From positions 32,959-96,958 of the forward strand of contig NZ_SORW01000008.1 in the NCBI RefSeq assembly GCF_004405105.1: a stretch of DNA of 64,000 nucleotides. Reading direction: 5' to 3'. The notes below the pieces were generated by a model. It was not told where the DNA came from. It was given only the letters and a program-made list of their open reading frames with translations, and did not search any database. Of the stretch, positions 55,880 through 63,881 are shown piece after piece. A program made the position numbers and the translations under genes. This stretch comes from Jeotgalibacillus sp. R-1-5s-1 (GTDB lineage: Bacteria; Bacillota; Bacilli; Bacillales; Jeotgalibacillaceae). Numbering within the stretch: position 1 is the stretch's first letter; each line of letters opens with the position of its first letter.

Positions 55880-56965
55880 TTATTCCGCATCCCGCTCAGG
55901 TAAAACGATTTCCTTGTCGTCCTGATGGTAGGATTGCATGCTGGCAATCAGCGTGTCGAGGTGGGATAAATGCTCCTCATATTCAAGCATTGATGACAAA
56001 ACGTGCAGAAGGTGGTATCCGCTGCTATCTTCTTCATCTCTTGCTTTATTAACTTCCTCCATAAAAATATCCGTCAATTCCTTATGGTTCATACACGTAT
56101 GATTCAGCTGTTCATTTTCATTAACCGGCTTAATTTTACCGGCAAAACGAAGCAGCAGCTGTTCGTGATAGCTCATGAGGCAGTCAAGCTGCTCCTGGAT
56201 GATCAGCTGTAAGGCTTCAGGCACGTGGCTGATATCATTTTCAAAACGGTGCAGTCGCTTCAGGATATCAAAGCTTCTGCGCATGGTGGAAATCATCTGG
56301 CGGTAGACTACAAGTTTCCTTGTTTTTGCTACGGAATTTGTTTTAATAATTCCACGTTCTTCTTTGTATAAAAGGTAAATCTGATCGATTTTTATTAAGC
56401 GCTCTTTAAATTTTTCAATATCCTTCTTTAACAGCTGGTGCTCTGTGGCACGTCGGGTACTTAATCTGATCCATTTAATCATGTCGTCTGTTGTAGTGGA
56501 AATTTTATAGAATAATTTCGTTTCATACTTAGGCGGGATGAAGATCAGGTTGACTAAGAAAGATGATAAGACCCCTAGCATAATGGCAGTAAATCGTAAT
56601 AGAGCGAATGTGATGAAGTCTTCGTTCTGAACTTCCATGATGGCGATCAGTGTTACGAGTGCAAGGCCGATTGTTGTTTCGATCCGCAGTTTTAGAATAA
56701 TTGTAATCGTTATAACTGCTGCAAAGCCGATCACAACGACATGATTTCCGAACAATAGAACGAAAATAACGGCAACGGCTGCACCGATGACATTCGCCTG
56801 GATATGTTCCAGTATAGAAACGAATGACCGGTATATAGTCGGCTGAACAACGAATGCTGCTGCGATTCCGGCAAATATAGGAGATGGCAGTGAGAGCAGT
56901 TCAGCTAAATACAGAGCAAGGACGATGGCAATTCCCGTCTTTAAGACGCGGGCTCCTAGCTTCAT
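55880..56965 (-). CDS. ygaE: Aromatic acid exporter family (FUSC-like) protein YgaE
   Basis: A 361-residue membrane protein: six hydrophobic segments in the first about 150 residues (VLKTGIAIVLALYLAEL, PIFAGIAAAFVVQPTIYRSF) and a soluble helical C-terminal half (about 165-360). This is the ArAE_1 architecture of B. subtilis YgaE/YqjA-like proteins. ATG at 56965 gives the family-typical MKLGARVLKTG start; a GTG 11 codons earlier is less likely. It is on the opposite strand from ygaD. The transported compound is unknown. Confidence 0.88.
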   Translation of the reverse strand: MKLGARVLKTGIAIVLALYLAELLSLPSPIFAGIAAAFVVQPTIYRSFVSILEHIQANVIGAAVAVIFVLLFGNHVVVIGFAAVITITIILKLRIETTIGLALVTLIAIMEVQNEDFITFALLRFTAIMLGVLSSFLVNLIFIPPKYETKLFYKISTTTDDMIKWIRLSTRRATEHQLLKKDIEKFKERLIKIDQIYLLYKEERGIIKTNSVAKTRKLVVYRQMISTMRRSFDILKRLHRFENDISHVPEALQLIIQEQLDCLMSYHEQLLLRFAGKIKPVNENEQLNHTCMNHKELTDIFMEEVNKARDEEDSSGYHLLHVLSSMLEYEEHLSHLDTLIASMQSYHQDDKEIVLPERDAE

Positions 56966-57003
56966 CGTAAAATTGAGTCCTTTCTTGGCGTAATTCACGT
57001 TAT

Positions 57004-57065
57004 TATTGCCAGGAACTTGTGCCTGGCAATAGTAGTAATATACATTGGATAGATGTGGACTGCAA
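57004..57065 (-). promoter_or_regulatory. ygaE promoter with an inverted repeat at the start site
   Basis: Minus strand: TTGCAG (57060-57065), 17 bases, TATATT (57037-57042). Just downstream lies a perfect 10-bp inverted repeat, TATTGCCAGG / CCTGGCAATA (57004-57013 and 57022-57031), placed like an operator over the first transcribed bases. Confidence 0.55.
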
Positions 57066-57215
57066 GAGAAATTATCAAGAATTTTTTATGATGAAAAAGG
57101 AGGCGTTTTCACTGGGAAAACACCTCTTTTATTCGAGCAAAGCTTAAGGATTGTGCAGGAAACATCCATATATATTTTCTGTAATTCACCGAATTGTGGT
57201 TTTATACAATTCAAA

Positions 57216-57262
57216 GGGACTGACTCATCCGTAAACATCGGAGCGAAGGATGAGTCAGTCCC
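57216..57262. repeat. Minimal derivative of the palindromic repeat
   Basis: The arms GGGACTGACTCATCC / GGATGAGTCAGTCCC are exact complements, but the entire core has been lost; only GTAAACATCGGAGCGAA lies between. It is followed by CGGTTTTTC, so it works as a simple hairpin terminator in front of the convergent gsaB end. No gene is seen between ygaE and gsaB. Confidence 0.8.
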
Positions 57263-57292
57263 GGTTTTTCTTTCTCACAATTCATAGGTGAT

Positions 57293-58579
57293 TTATAGTT
57301 TTGAAAAAGCGTAATCTACGGCTTTTAGTGTTTGTTCAATATCTTGTTCCGTGTGTTCAGTGGTAAGAAACCAGGCTTCGTATTTGGATGGGGCAAGGTT
57401 GATTCCCTGTTCGAGCATGAGTTTGAAGAAGCGTGCGAAGGTTTCGCCATCGGTTGCTTCGGCCTGTTCGTAGTTAACAACCTTTTCATCCGTGAAGTAG
57501 ATGGTCAGTGCACCTTTTAATCGGTTGATGGTAATGGTCACATCATGTTTTTTGGCAGAAGAGAGAATGCCTTCTTCAAGAATAGCCCCGAGGCGGTCCA
57601 TTTCTTCGTAAACGCCAGGCTGTTTTAATACTTCAAGGCAGGCAATACCGGCCTGGATGGAAGCAGGATTTCCGGCCATTGTTCCGGCCTGATAAGCAGG
57701 TCCAAGCGGTGCGATCTGTTCCATAATGTCTACGCGTCCGCCATAAGCGCCGATCGGAAGGCCGCCGCCGATGATTTTGCCCATTGCGGTTAAGTCCGGT
57801 TTTACATTTAACAGATCCTGTGCACCGCCATACATAAAGCGGAATGCTGTAATGACTTCATCGTAAATGACAAGTGAGCCAGCTTTGTGTGCGAGCTCAT
57901 TAATCTGCTCAAGAAACCCTTCTTTTGGTTCAACAATGCCGAAGTTTCCGACAATCGGTTCAACGAGAACACCGGCGATTTCATCTCCCCATTTATCAAG
58001 CGCTTCTTTAAATGGCTCAATTTCATTAAATGGAACGGTAATCACTTCGCTTGCAATGTTTTTTGTCACACCTGCTGAATCAGGCGTTCCTAAAGTAGAA
58101 GGACCGGATCCGGCAGCTACAAGTACAAGGTCAGAGTGCCCGTGATAGCAGCCTGCAAATTTAATGATTTTATCTCGTCCGGTATAAGCGCGTGCCACCC
58201 GGATTGTCGTCATAACCGCTTCCGTTCCGGAGTTGACGAAACGGACTTTTTCCATTGCGGGCATTGCTTCCTTCAGCATCTTGGCGAATGTCACTTCATG
58301 TTCAGTCGGCGTTCCGTAAAGAATCCCATTTTCAGCGGCGTGCTGAATCGCTTTTGTAATATGAGGGTGGGCATGACCGGTAATAATCGGTCCGTATGCT
58401 GCCAGATAATCTATGTATTTATTTCCGTCGACATCCCAGAAATAAGCGCCTTTTCCGCGCGCCATTGCAACAGGCGAGCCCCCTCCAACAGCTTTATAAG
58501 AACGGGACGGGCTGTTCACGCCCCCAACGATATGTTTAAGTGCTTCCTGATGAAGCTTTTCTGATTGTGTATGGTTCAT
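57293..58579 (-). CDS. gsaB: Glutamate-1-semialdehyde 2,1-aminomutase, second type (GsaB)
   Basis: A 428-residue PLP enzyme converting glutamate-1-semialdehyde to 5-aminolevulinate for heme synthesis. PLP-binding lysine is in [17 protein letters not shown], and the substrate-site segments [24 protein letters not shown] and [10 protein letters not shown] are present. It stands apart from the hemAXCDBL cluster, between ygaE and bcp, exactly as gsaB does in B. subtilis, so it is a paralogue of hemL. A GGAGG site precedes the ATG. Confidence 0.92.
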   Translation of the reverse strand: MNHTQSEKLHQEALKHIVGGVNSPSRSYKAVGGGSPVAMARGKGAYFWDVDGNKYIDYLAAYGPIITGHAHPHITKAIQHAAENGILYGTPTEHEVTFAKMLKEAMPAMEKVRFVNSGTEAVMTTIRVARAYTGRDKIIKFAGCYHGHSDLVLVAAGSGPSTLGTPDSAGVTKNIASEVITVPFNEIEPFKEALDKWGDEIAGVLVEPIVGNFGIVEPKEGFLEQINELAHKAGSLVIYDEVITAFRFMYGGAQDLLNVKPDLTAMGKIIGGGLPIGAYGGRVDIMEQIAPLGPAYQAGTMAGNPASIQAGIACLEVLKQPGVYEEMDRLGAILEEGILSSAKKHDVTITINRLKGALTIYFTDEKVVNYEQAEATDGETFARFFKLMLEQGINLAPSKYEAWFLTTEHTEQDIEQTLKAVDYAFSKL

Positions 58580-58657
58580 CTGTATTTCCTCCCAGTCATT
58601 GCGTCTCCCGTATTGTAATATGCTGAATAATAATCTGCAAACGGAGGGATTTTACAG

Positions 58658-59062
58658 ATGGGAATGCTGATACTGACTTTGGTTACTCTGATCATGGCTC
58701 TTTCTGTAAGAGTTTTGCTTACACTGCCGTGGGAAGGGTATATTTTTTCACTGAAAAACTTTCTGCATCTCTCTTATGTATACGGTGTTCTGTTATTAGG
58801 ATTTGCTTCAATTTATACCATATTGGTCATAGAGGGGATTGAAGCAGCTGTACCGGTAGAGGAAGAGGGCTTCTGGCCACTCTTTTTATTAATGCTTTAT
58901 TTCAGCGCGATGATGCTGTTCTCAGTAGGTAACGGTGAAATTGTACCGGTTGGAGCAGGAAGGCTGATTGCCGCACTTTCAGCTTTTATTGGGCACATAC
59001 TTCCGGTAACAGTCGTCTGGACCATCATCGCAAAATCAGACGAGCAGACTTTTGAAAAGTAG
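58658..59062 (+). CDS. Small membrane protein resembling a potassium-channel pore module
   Basis: A 134-residue integral membrane protein with four hydrophobic segments (about 3-22, 38-60, 72-88, 99-124). The last two flank LYFSAMMLFSVGNGEIVPVGAGRLIAALSAFIG, which lines up with the pore helix-filter-inner helix pattern of two-helix K+ channels. The filter, normally T-V-G-Y-G-D, reads S89-V-G-N-G-E94. No gating domain is present. CGGAGGG precedes the ATG; it is 48 bases before bcp and divergent from gsaB. Channel activity is only a hypothesis. Confidence 0.7.
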   Translation: MGMLILTLVTLIMALSVRVLLTLPWEGYIFSLKNFLHLSYVYGVLLLGFASIYTILVIEGIEAAVPVEEEGFWPLFLLMLYFSAMMLFSVGNGEIVPVGAGRLIAALSAFIGHILPVTVVWTIIAKSDEQTFEK

Positions 59063-59110
59063 CCCGATGTCCTGTATGCTACAACTACAATATTAATGGG
59101 AGGTTGAATC

Positions 59111-59572
59111 ATGAAAATTGGCGAAAAAGCACCCGATTTTACATTGCAAACCCAGGACGGGGAATCAGTATCATTATCTGATTTTCTGGGCAAAAAACAG
59201 GTCGTTCTTTATTTCTATCCAAAAGATATGACACCAGGCTGTACGACCCAGGCATGCGATTTCAGAGATCACCACGAATCATTTGCAGATCTCGACGCAG
59301 TCATTCTCGGCGTCAGCCCGGATCCACAGGACAAACATAAGAAATTCGTGGACAAGCACGACCTGCCATTCAGCCTGCTGGTTGATGAAGATCATAAAGT
59401 GGCAGAGCAATACGGTGTCTGGACACTAAAGAAAAACTTCGGCAAGGAATACATGGGCATCGAACGCTCAACCTTCGCCATCGACAAAGACGGAACCCTG
59501 TTAAAAGAATGGCGCAAAGTCCGCGTTAAAGGGCACGTAGAAGAAACACTGGAGTTTTTAAGGAACAGATGA
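59111..59572 (+). CDS. bcp: Thioredoxin-dependent peroxiredoxin Bcp (YgaF)
   Basis: A 153-residue peroxiredoxin reducing hydrogen and alkyl peroxides. Peroxidatic C44 and resolving C49 lie in TPGCTTQACDF, the atypical 2-Cys spacing of the Bcp/PrxQ group. Other markers are FYPKDMTPG and VSPDPQDKHKKF. It sits after the pore-like gene and before an AbgT transporter and perR, matching B. subtilis ygaF. GGGAGG precedes the ATG. Confidence 0.93.
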   Translation: MKIGEKAPDFTLQTQDGESVSLSDFLGKKQVVLYFYPKDMTPGCTTQACDFRDHHESFADLDAVILGVSPDPQDKHKKFVDKHDLPFSLLVDEDHKVAEQYGVWTLKKNFGKEYMGIERSTFAIDKDGTLLKEWRKVRVKGHVEETLEFLRNR

Positions 59573-59605
59573 TAAAAAATGCACCTTTTATAGGTGCATT
59601 TTTTA
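59573..59605 (+). terminator. Terminator of bcp
   Basis: Perfect stem AAAAAATGCACC / GGTGCATTTTTT. Confidence 0.92.
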
Positions 59606-59756
59606 TTAGGTGATGAAGTGGTATAGCATTACTTTTCTCTTGTCAGGAGCATTTACTGATTAGGATGTGCTAATCTATCAACAACATATCGGAATGCTAT
59701 CAACAAATCCAACAGATTTCAGACATATTAATGATATCTTATTACCAAATTCCTGA

Positions 59757-59869
59757 GGGCCAGTGACATCCGAAGACTCCTATGGCGGAAAGGGTCAGGT
59801 GAAACCGGCTGTGCGAAGCGCAGGCGGGTTCACCGCCCGGCCATGGAAAGCGAAGGATGGCACTGGCCC
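59757..59869. repeat. Palindromic repeat family, copy 14
   Basis: Arms GGGCCAGTGACATCC / GGATGGCACTGGCCC pair with one mismatch around the reverse core (GAAGACTCCTATGGCGG, AAAGGGTCAGGTGAAACC, apical hairpin GTGCGAAGCGCAG, GGTTCACCGCCCGGCC, GGAAAGCGAAGG), followed by CGGTTAATTAATT. The gap from 59.6 to 60.0 kb has no gene. Confidence 0.92.
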
Positions 59870-60043
59870 GGTTAATTAATTCAAAGCTTATTTCCAATTA
59901 TATTTATAATCATGCGAATATTGTTTTTATTGCGGATTTTACCATATGACTTTAAATTTCGACAAACCCTCTTTATAATAACGTTACCTGTCGTCAGGTG
60001 AATTGTTAGAAAATTAACATTTATTGAAAAGTAGGGGGATTTT

Positions 60044-61585
60044 ATGGACACAGCTAAAAAGCGAGGATTTTTTACCAAAGGGCTTGATGGAATCGAGCGC
60101 GTTGGTAACAAGCTTCCTCACCCGGTCACGCTGTTTTTCCTTTTCGCTGCAATGGTTGTTTTAGCCTCAGCACTTGGATCAGCACTCGGCTGGACAGTTG
60201 AGAATGCTGAAGGAGAAGAGATCGCTGTTTTTAATCTCTTAAGCTCTGAAGGTATTCTGTATATGTTTGAATCAGCAGTAGGTAACTTTACCGGTTTTGC
60301 GCCGCTTGGTACCGTTCTTGTCACGATGCTTGGTATCGGGATCGCAGAACGCTCAGGGTTGATTTCAGCAGCCCTGAAAGCACTTGTTACCTCTGTACCG
60401 AAGCAGCTTTTAACTGCTGCACTGGTATTCGGCGGTATTATGTCTTCTATGGCAGCAGATGCCGGATATGTTGTACTTACGCCACTTGGTGCGGTGTTGT
60501 TCGCCGGACTTGGCAGACACCCGCTTGCAGGTCTTGCAGCAGCTTTTGCCGGTGTATCGGCTGGCTTCAGTGCAAACCTTCTCGTTACATCACTGGATCC
60601 ACTACTTGGTGATCTTACCATCGCCGCTGCAGCAACGGTAGATCCTGCCTATGCAGAAGGCATGAATATTTTAATGAACTATTACTTTATGATTGCTTCT
60701 GTTGTGTTACTGACACTGGCGGGTACGTTCGTTACTGAAAAGATCGTTGAGCCTCGTCTTGGAACGTTTAAAGGTTCATTTGACGATGCTGAAGCAGAAG
60801 ATATGAAGACGGTTCGTCCTGAAGAGAAAAAAGGTCTTTGGATGGCGCTTCTATCCATTATCGTTACAAGTGTATTAATTGCACTCCTTGTTGTCCCATC
60901 ATGGGGACCGCTTCGTGCAGGTCTGCCGAATGATGAGATTCTAAATGCACCATTCTTCCAGACGCTAGTTCCGATTCTCTTTATCTTCTTCCTGATTCCT
61001 GGTCTTGTATATGGCCTGGTAACGAAGTCAATTAAAAATGATAAAGATATTGCAAACCAGATGGGCGATACAATGGCCACAATGGGAATGTACATTGTGC
61101 TTGCGTTCGCAGCCGGTCAATTTGTTGCCTATTTCAATACTAGTAACATTGGACAGATTTTTGCATACAATGCCGCTGGCTGGTTAAGCAGTGCCGGATT
61201 AGAAGGGATGCTCCTTGTCCTTGCGTTTATGTTCGTAGTCGGAGTGATCAACCTGTTTATCGGAAGTTCTTCCGCTAAATGGGCCTTCATGGCACCTGTA
61301 TTTGTACCAATTATGATGGACCTTGGTTATGCGCCTGAACTGACTCAAGTTCTTTACCGTATTGCAGACTCAACAACAAATATCATCTCTCCGCTAATGC
61401 CGTACTTCGCAATCGTCATTGCTTTTGCACAAAAGTATGACAAAAAAGTGGGGATTGGTACGTTAATTGCAACGATGATTCCTTATACGATTGTATTCTC
61501 AATCGTCTGGACGTTAATGCTACTTGTATTTATGTACACTGGCATTGATCTTGGTCCGGGTGCAAACATTTTCTACAATAATTAA
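60044..61585 (+). CDS. AbgT family transporter
   Basis: A 513-residue membrane protein with about 11 helices. AbgT-family markers include GIERVGNKLPHPVTLFFLFA, GFAPLGTVLVTMLGIGIAERSGLI, SMAADAGYVVLTPLGA and the late GSSSAKWAFMAPVFVPIMM, followed by RIADSTTNIISPLMPYF. Family members import p-aminobenzoyl-glutamate or export sulfonamides and folate catabolites. AAGTAGGGGG precedes the ATG. It is monocistronic and inserted between bcp and perR relative to B. subtilis. Confidence 0.92.
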   Translation: MDTAKKRGFFTKGLDGIERVGNKLPHPVTLFFLFAAMVVLASALGSALGWTVENAEGEEIAVFNLLSSEGILYMFESAVGNFTGFAPLGTVLVTMLGIGIAERSGLISAALKALVTSVPKQLLTAALVFGGIMSSMAADAGYVVLTPLGAVLFAGLGRHPLAGLAAAFAGVSAGFSANLLVTSLDPLLGDLTIAAAATVDPAYAEGMNILMNYYFMIASVVLLTLAGTFVTEKIVEPRLGTFKGSFDDAEAEDMKTVRPEEKKGLWMALLSIIVTSVLIALLVVPSWGPLRAGLPNDEILNAPFFQTLVPILFIFFLIPGLVYGLVTKSIKNDKDIANQMGDTMATMGMYIVLAFAAGQFVAYFNTSNIGQIFAYNAAGWLSSAGLEGMLLVLAFMFVVGVINLFIGSSSAKWAFMAPVFVPIMMDLGYAPELTQVLYRIADSTTNIISPLMPYFAIVIAFAQKYDKKVGIGTLIATMIPYTIVFSIVWTLMLLVFMYTGIDLGPGANIFYNN

Positions 61586-61590
61586 TAACT

Positions 61591-61624
61591 AGAAGTACTC
61601 TGTCGTTTCGGCAGAGTGCTTTTA
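61591..61624 (+). terminator. Terminator of the AbgT gene
   Basis: Stem AGTACTCTG / CAGAGTGCT and a short T run. Confidence 0.75.
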
Positions 61625-61638
61625 TTGTTCTGGAAGAT

Positions 61639-61685
61639 TTGACAAACCATTAATCAGGCGAGTACACTAATTATAAGAATTATAA
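61639..61685 (+). promoter_or_regulatory. perR promoter with PerR box
   Basis: A perfect TTGACA (61639-61644), an 18-base spacer and TACACT are followed directly by TTATAAGAATTATAA (61671-61685), which matches 13 of the 14 defined bases of the PerR box. Its position at the transcription start fits negative autoregulation. Confidence 0.85.
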
Positions 61686-61713
61686 AGAAAGACTTTTTAT
61701 AGAAAGAAGGTGC

Positions 61714-62160
61714 ATGACGGTGTCAGAAGTGCAGTTAAGAGATGCATTAGATTCACTAAAAGGGACGGGCGTGCGTATCACCCCTCAACGTCATGCGATT
61801 TTGGAGTATCTGGTAGGCGCCATGTCACACCCGACAGCGGATGAAATTTATAAGGCTCTAGAAGGCAAATTTCCTAATATGAGTGTGGCAACAGTATATA
61901 ACAATTTACGCGTCTTCCGTGAAGTGGGGCTAGTGAAAGAGCTCACCTATGGGGATTCTTCCAGTCGCTTTGATTTTGTGACAACGGATCATTATCACGC
62001 AATTTGTGAAGAGTGTGGAAAAATTGTAGATTTTCATTACCCGGGTCTGGATGAGGTGGAGCATCTTGCTTCTCACGTTACAGGCTTTAAAGTAAATAAT
62101 CATCGTATGGAAGTATACGGCACGTGCCGTGATTGCGATGCAAAAAAAGAAGCCCACTAG
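61714..62160 (+). CDS. perR: Peroxide-responsive repressor PerR
   Basis: A 148-residue Fur-family repressor that senses hydrogen peroxide by metal-catalysed oxidation of histidine. The winged helix contains [13 protein letters not shown] and [18 protein letters not shown]. The regulatory metal site uses H39 (SHPTADEIY) and the [14 protein letters not shown] segment. The structural zinc site has CEECG and CRDC. The RFDxxxxDH pattern and the ygzB-ygxA-rrn context separate it from Fur and Zur. An ATG with AGAAGG upstream was chosen. Confidence 0.95.
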   Translation: MTVSEVQLRDALDSLKGTGVRITPQRHAILEYLVGAMSHPTADEIYKALEGKFPNMSVATVYNNLRVFREVGLVKELTYGDSSSRFDFVTTDHYHAICEECGKIVDFHYPGLDEVEHLASHVTGFKVNNHRMEVYGTCRDCDAKKEAH

Positions 62161-62173
62161 AGGCTTCTTTTTT
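62142..62173 (+). terminator. Terminator of perR
   Basis: AAAAAAGAAGCC / GGCTTCTTTTTT hairpin; the perR stop codon lies in its loop. Confidence 0.88.
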
Positions 62174-62185
62174 ATGGAGAAAAGC

Positions 62186-62216
62186 TGAAAAAAGAAGCCA
62201 TTGTTCAGGCTTCTTT
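62186..62216 (-). terminator. Terminator of ygzB
   Basis: A second hairpin with the same GAAGCC / GGCTTC stem, 14 bases beyond the perR one. The ygzB stop codon TGA is in its loop, and the T run is on the minus strand. Confidence 0.82.
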
Positions 62217-62579
62217 ATCAGCTGTAGTTTTCTTTTTCTTCTTATTGTAATCTTCGTTGAAGTCTTTTCCTTCAAGTTCAGGATCAAGTGTCAGCGGCTC
62301 GCGGCAGTGCATACACATATCCACACGCCCTAAAACCTTCGTTGGCTTATCGCAGTTCGGACACGTCACGACGACTGCCCGCGTGGAAAGCATACCAATC
62401 CAGAAATAGACGACCATACTGAACAGAATGGATAACATACCGAGTACAATAAAGATCAGCATGAAAATCGGATTATCTCTAAAGAAAATTCCACCGTACA
62501 TAATTAAAACACCAAAGAAAATAAGTGCGAGTGCAAATGAACGGATTTTATTAATTTTATTTGAATAAGCTTTTGCCAT
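62205..62579 (-). CDS. ygzB: YgzB (DUF2614) zinc-ribbon membrane protein
   Basis: A 124-residue protein with two membrane helices (about 13-33 and 38-62), a zinc-ribbon motif ([21 protein letters not shown], Cx2C ... Cx2C), and a lysine-rich tail ([12 protein letters not shown]). It is the conserved neighbour of perR in Bacillus. A GGGAGG site precedes the ATG. The function is unknown. Confidence 0.9.
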   Translation of the reverse strand: MAKAYSNKINKIRSFALALIFFGVLIMYGGIFFRDNPIFMLIFIVLGMLSILFSMVVYFWIGMLSTRAVVVTCPNCDKPTKVLGRVDMCMHCREPLTLDPELEGKDFNEDYNKKKKKTTADKEA

Positions 62580-62733
62580 GATTGTCCCTCCCGGACTTTT
62601 ACTATATCATAGAAAACTGTCCATTAAAGTAAAAAAACGTGACGGATTATTTACGAATCAAATTTAAAGGAAATAGCAAGATCTTGTCGAAATAAATTCA
62701 GGACGGATTTAATTGAAGAAGGAGCTATTGCAC

Positions 62734-63600
62734 ATGGAAGATATTTTGCGCCCCATCTACCAGGAACGAGCCAGCCAGCCGAATACACTCGGCATTGTCA
62801 TCATGGAAAAACGGGAAAAACAAAGTCCAATCACTGACACATTTGATACGATTCTCTTAATAGTAGTAAAAGAAGCGGAACATCCAGTTTTTATTAAACA
62901 TTACACTTACGAGGATAGAAAAGCGGCTATGCACCTTGTAACAGAAAAGCAGTTGAACGAGTGGCTGCTGCTTGGAAGCAACAGAAAAATGGTTGAATGG
63001 TTACTGACGGGCAAGATCGTCTTTGACCGGAATGAGTATATCGACAACCTTCGAACGGAACTGAAGGATTTCCCTTTTTACGGTCGCAAGATTAAGATGG
63101 GAATCGAATTTGCAAAATTAATCAGAAGATATATGGATGGTAAAGCCTTCTTTGAAACGAGGCATTTTCTTGATGCATACAATCATGTCGTTCACTCACT
63201 GCATCATCTGGCACGGCTTGCTGTGATCGAAAATGGATTTCATCCTGAAGTTACTGTATGGAATCAGGTCAAACAGATTGAGCCTGAAATTTATAAGCTG
63301 TATGAAGAGCTAGTAAACAGTGAGGAAAGCATTGAAAAGAGACTGGAACTGTTATTCCTTGCTAGTGAATTTCTGATCCACTCCAGAACAGAAATCGGTG
63401 CCTCCCATTTGATTGGTATTATGAGTGACAAGAATGAGTGGAGCTTTCAGGAGCTGCAATTTCATCCGGAGATCTCTTACTATTCAGTAGACCTGGCAGT
63501 CATGATCGAATTTCTGATTGAAAAAGGAACAGTGAAGACAAGAGCCGTGGAAACAAAGGGTAAAGGGATTTATCACCGCTACTATTTTATTGAAGACTAA
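62734..63600 (+). CDS. ygxA: YgxA nucleotidyltransferase-like protein
   Basis: A 288-residue cytosolic protein of the YgxA family, with an N-terminal nucleotidyltransferase-like domain (TLGIVIMEKREKQSPITDTFDTILLIVV) and a helical C-terminal half. ATG at 62734 has GAAGGAG upstream; a TTG seven codons earlier overlaps that site. The catalytic GS...DxD pattern of active nucleotidyltransferases is not clear. It lies directly before an rRNA operon in B. subtilis, and rrn promoters follow here too. Confidence 0.87.
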   Translation: MEDILRPIYQERASQPNTLGIVIMEKREKQSPITDTFDTILLIVVKEAEHPVFIKHYTYEDRKAAMHLVTEKQLNEWLLLGSNRKMVEWLLTGKIVFDRNEYIDNLRTELKDFPFYGRKIKMGIEFAKLIRRYMDGKAFFETRHFLDAYNHVVHSLHHLARLAVIENGFHPEVTVWNQVKQIEPEIYKLYEELVNSEESIEKRLELLFLASEFLIHSRTEIGASHLIGIMSDKNEWSFQELQFHPEISYYSVDLAVMIEFLIEKGTVKTRAVETKGKGIYHRYYFIED

Positions 63601-63616
63601 GTTTAATCGCATGAAG

Positions 63617-63655
63617 AAGGCAGGACAACGCCGATGCACGATGTGTCCTGCCTTT
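63617..63655 (+). terminator. Terminator of ygxA
   Basis: Stem AAGGCAGGACA / TGTCCTGCCTT with a 16-base loop; only three Ts follow. Confidence 0.72.
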
Positions 63656-63766
63656 CACATTGCTAATCGAAGGACATCAGAACCCTGAATCATCTGTTGC
63701 ATCCATAAGAAAACATGCTTATTTTCTACGGGATTTAATTTTTTTAAAAAAAGTATTAAAAAAGGG

Positions 63767-63795
63767 TTGCTCTTTTGAGAAACTCTTGTTAAGAT
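63767..63795 (+). promoter_or_regulatory. rRNA operon promoter P1
   Basis: TTGCTC, a 17-base spacer, TAAGAT, then AATAAACG with a likely G start site, typical of Bacillus rrn P1. Confidence 0.7.
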
Positions 63796-63851
63796 AATAA
63801 ACGTCGCTGATGAGCGAAAACAAAAACGCTTCACAACAACAAAAAAAGTTG

Positions 63852-63881
63852 TTGACCTGACATAAAAAATTATGTTAGTAT
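63852..63881 (+). promoter_or_regulatory. rRNA operon promoter P2
   Basis: TTGACC, an 18-base spacer and TAGTAT, 85 bases after P1. The tandem arrangement is that of rrn operons. Confidence 0.7.

Noticed and set aside
61714..62160. Fur or Zur rather than PerR
   Set aside because: The sequence [11 protein letters not shown], the PerR box at its promoter and the ygzB-ygxA-rrn context fit PerR.
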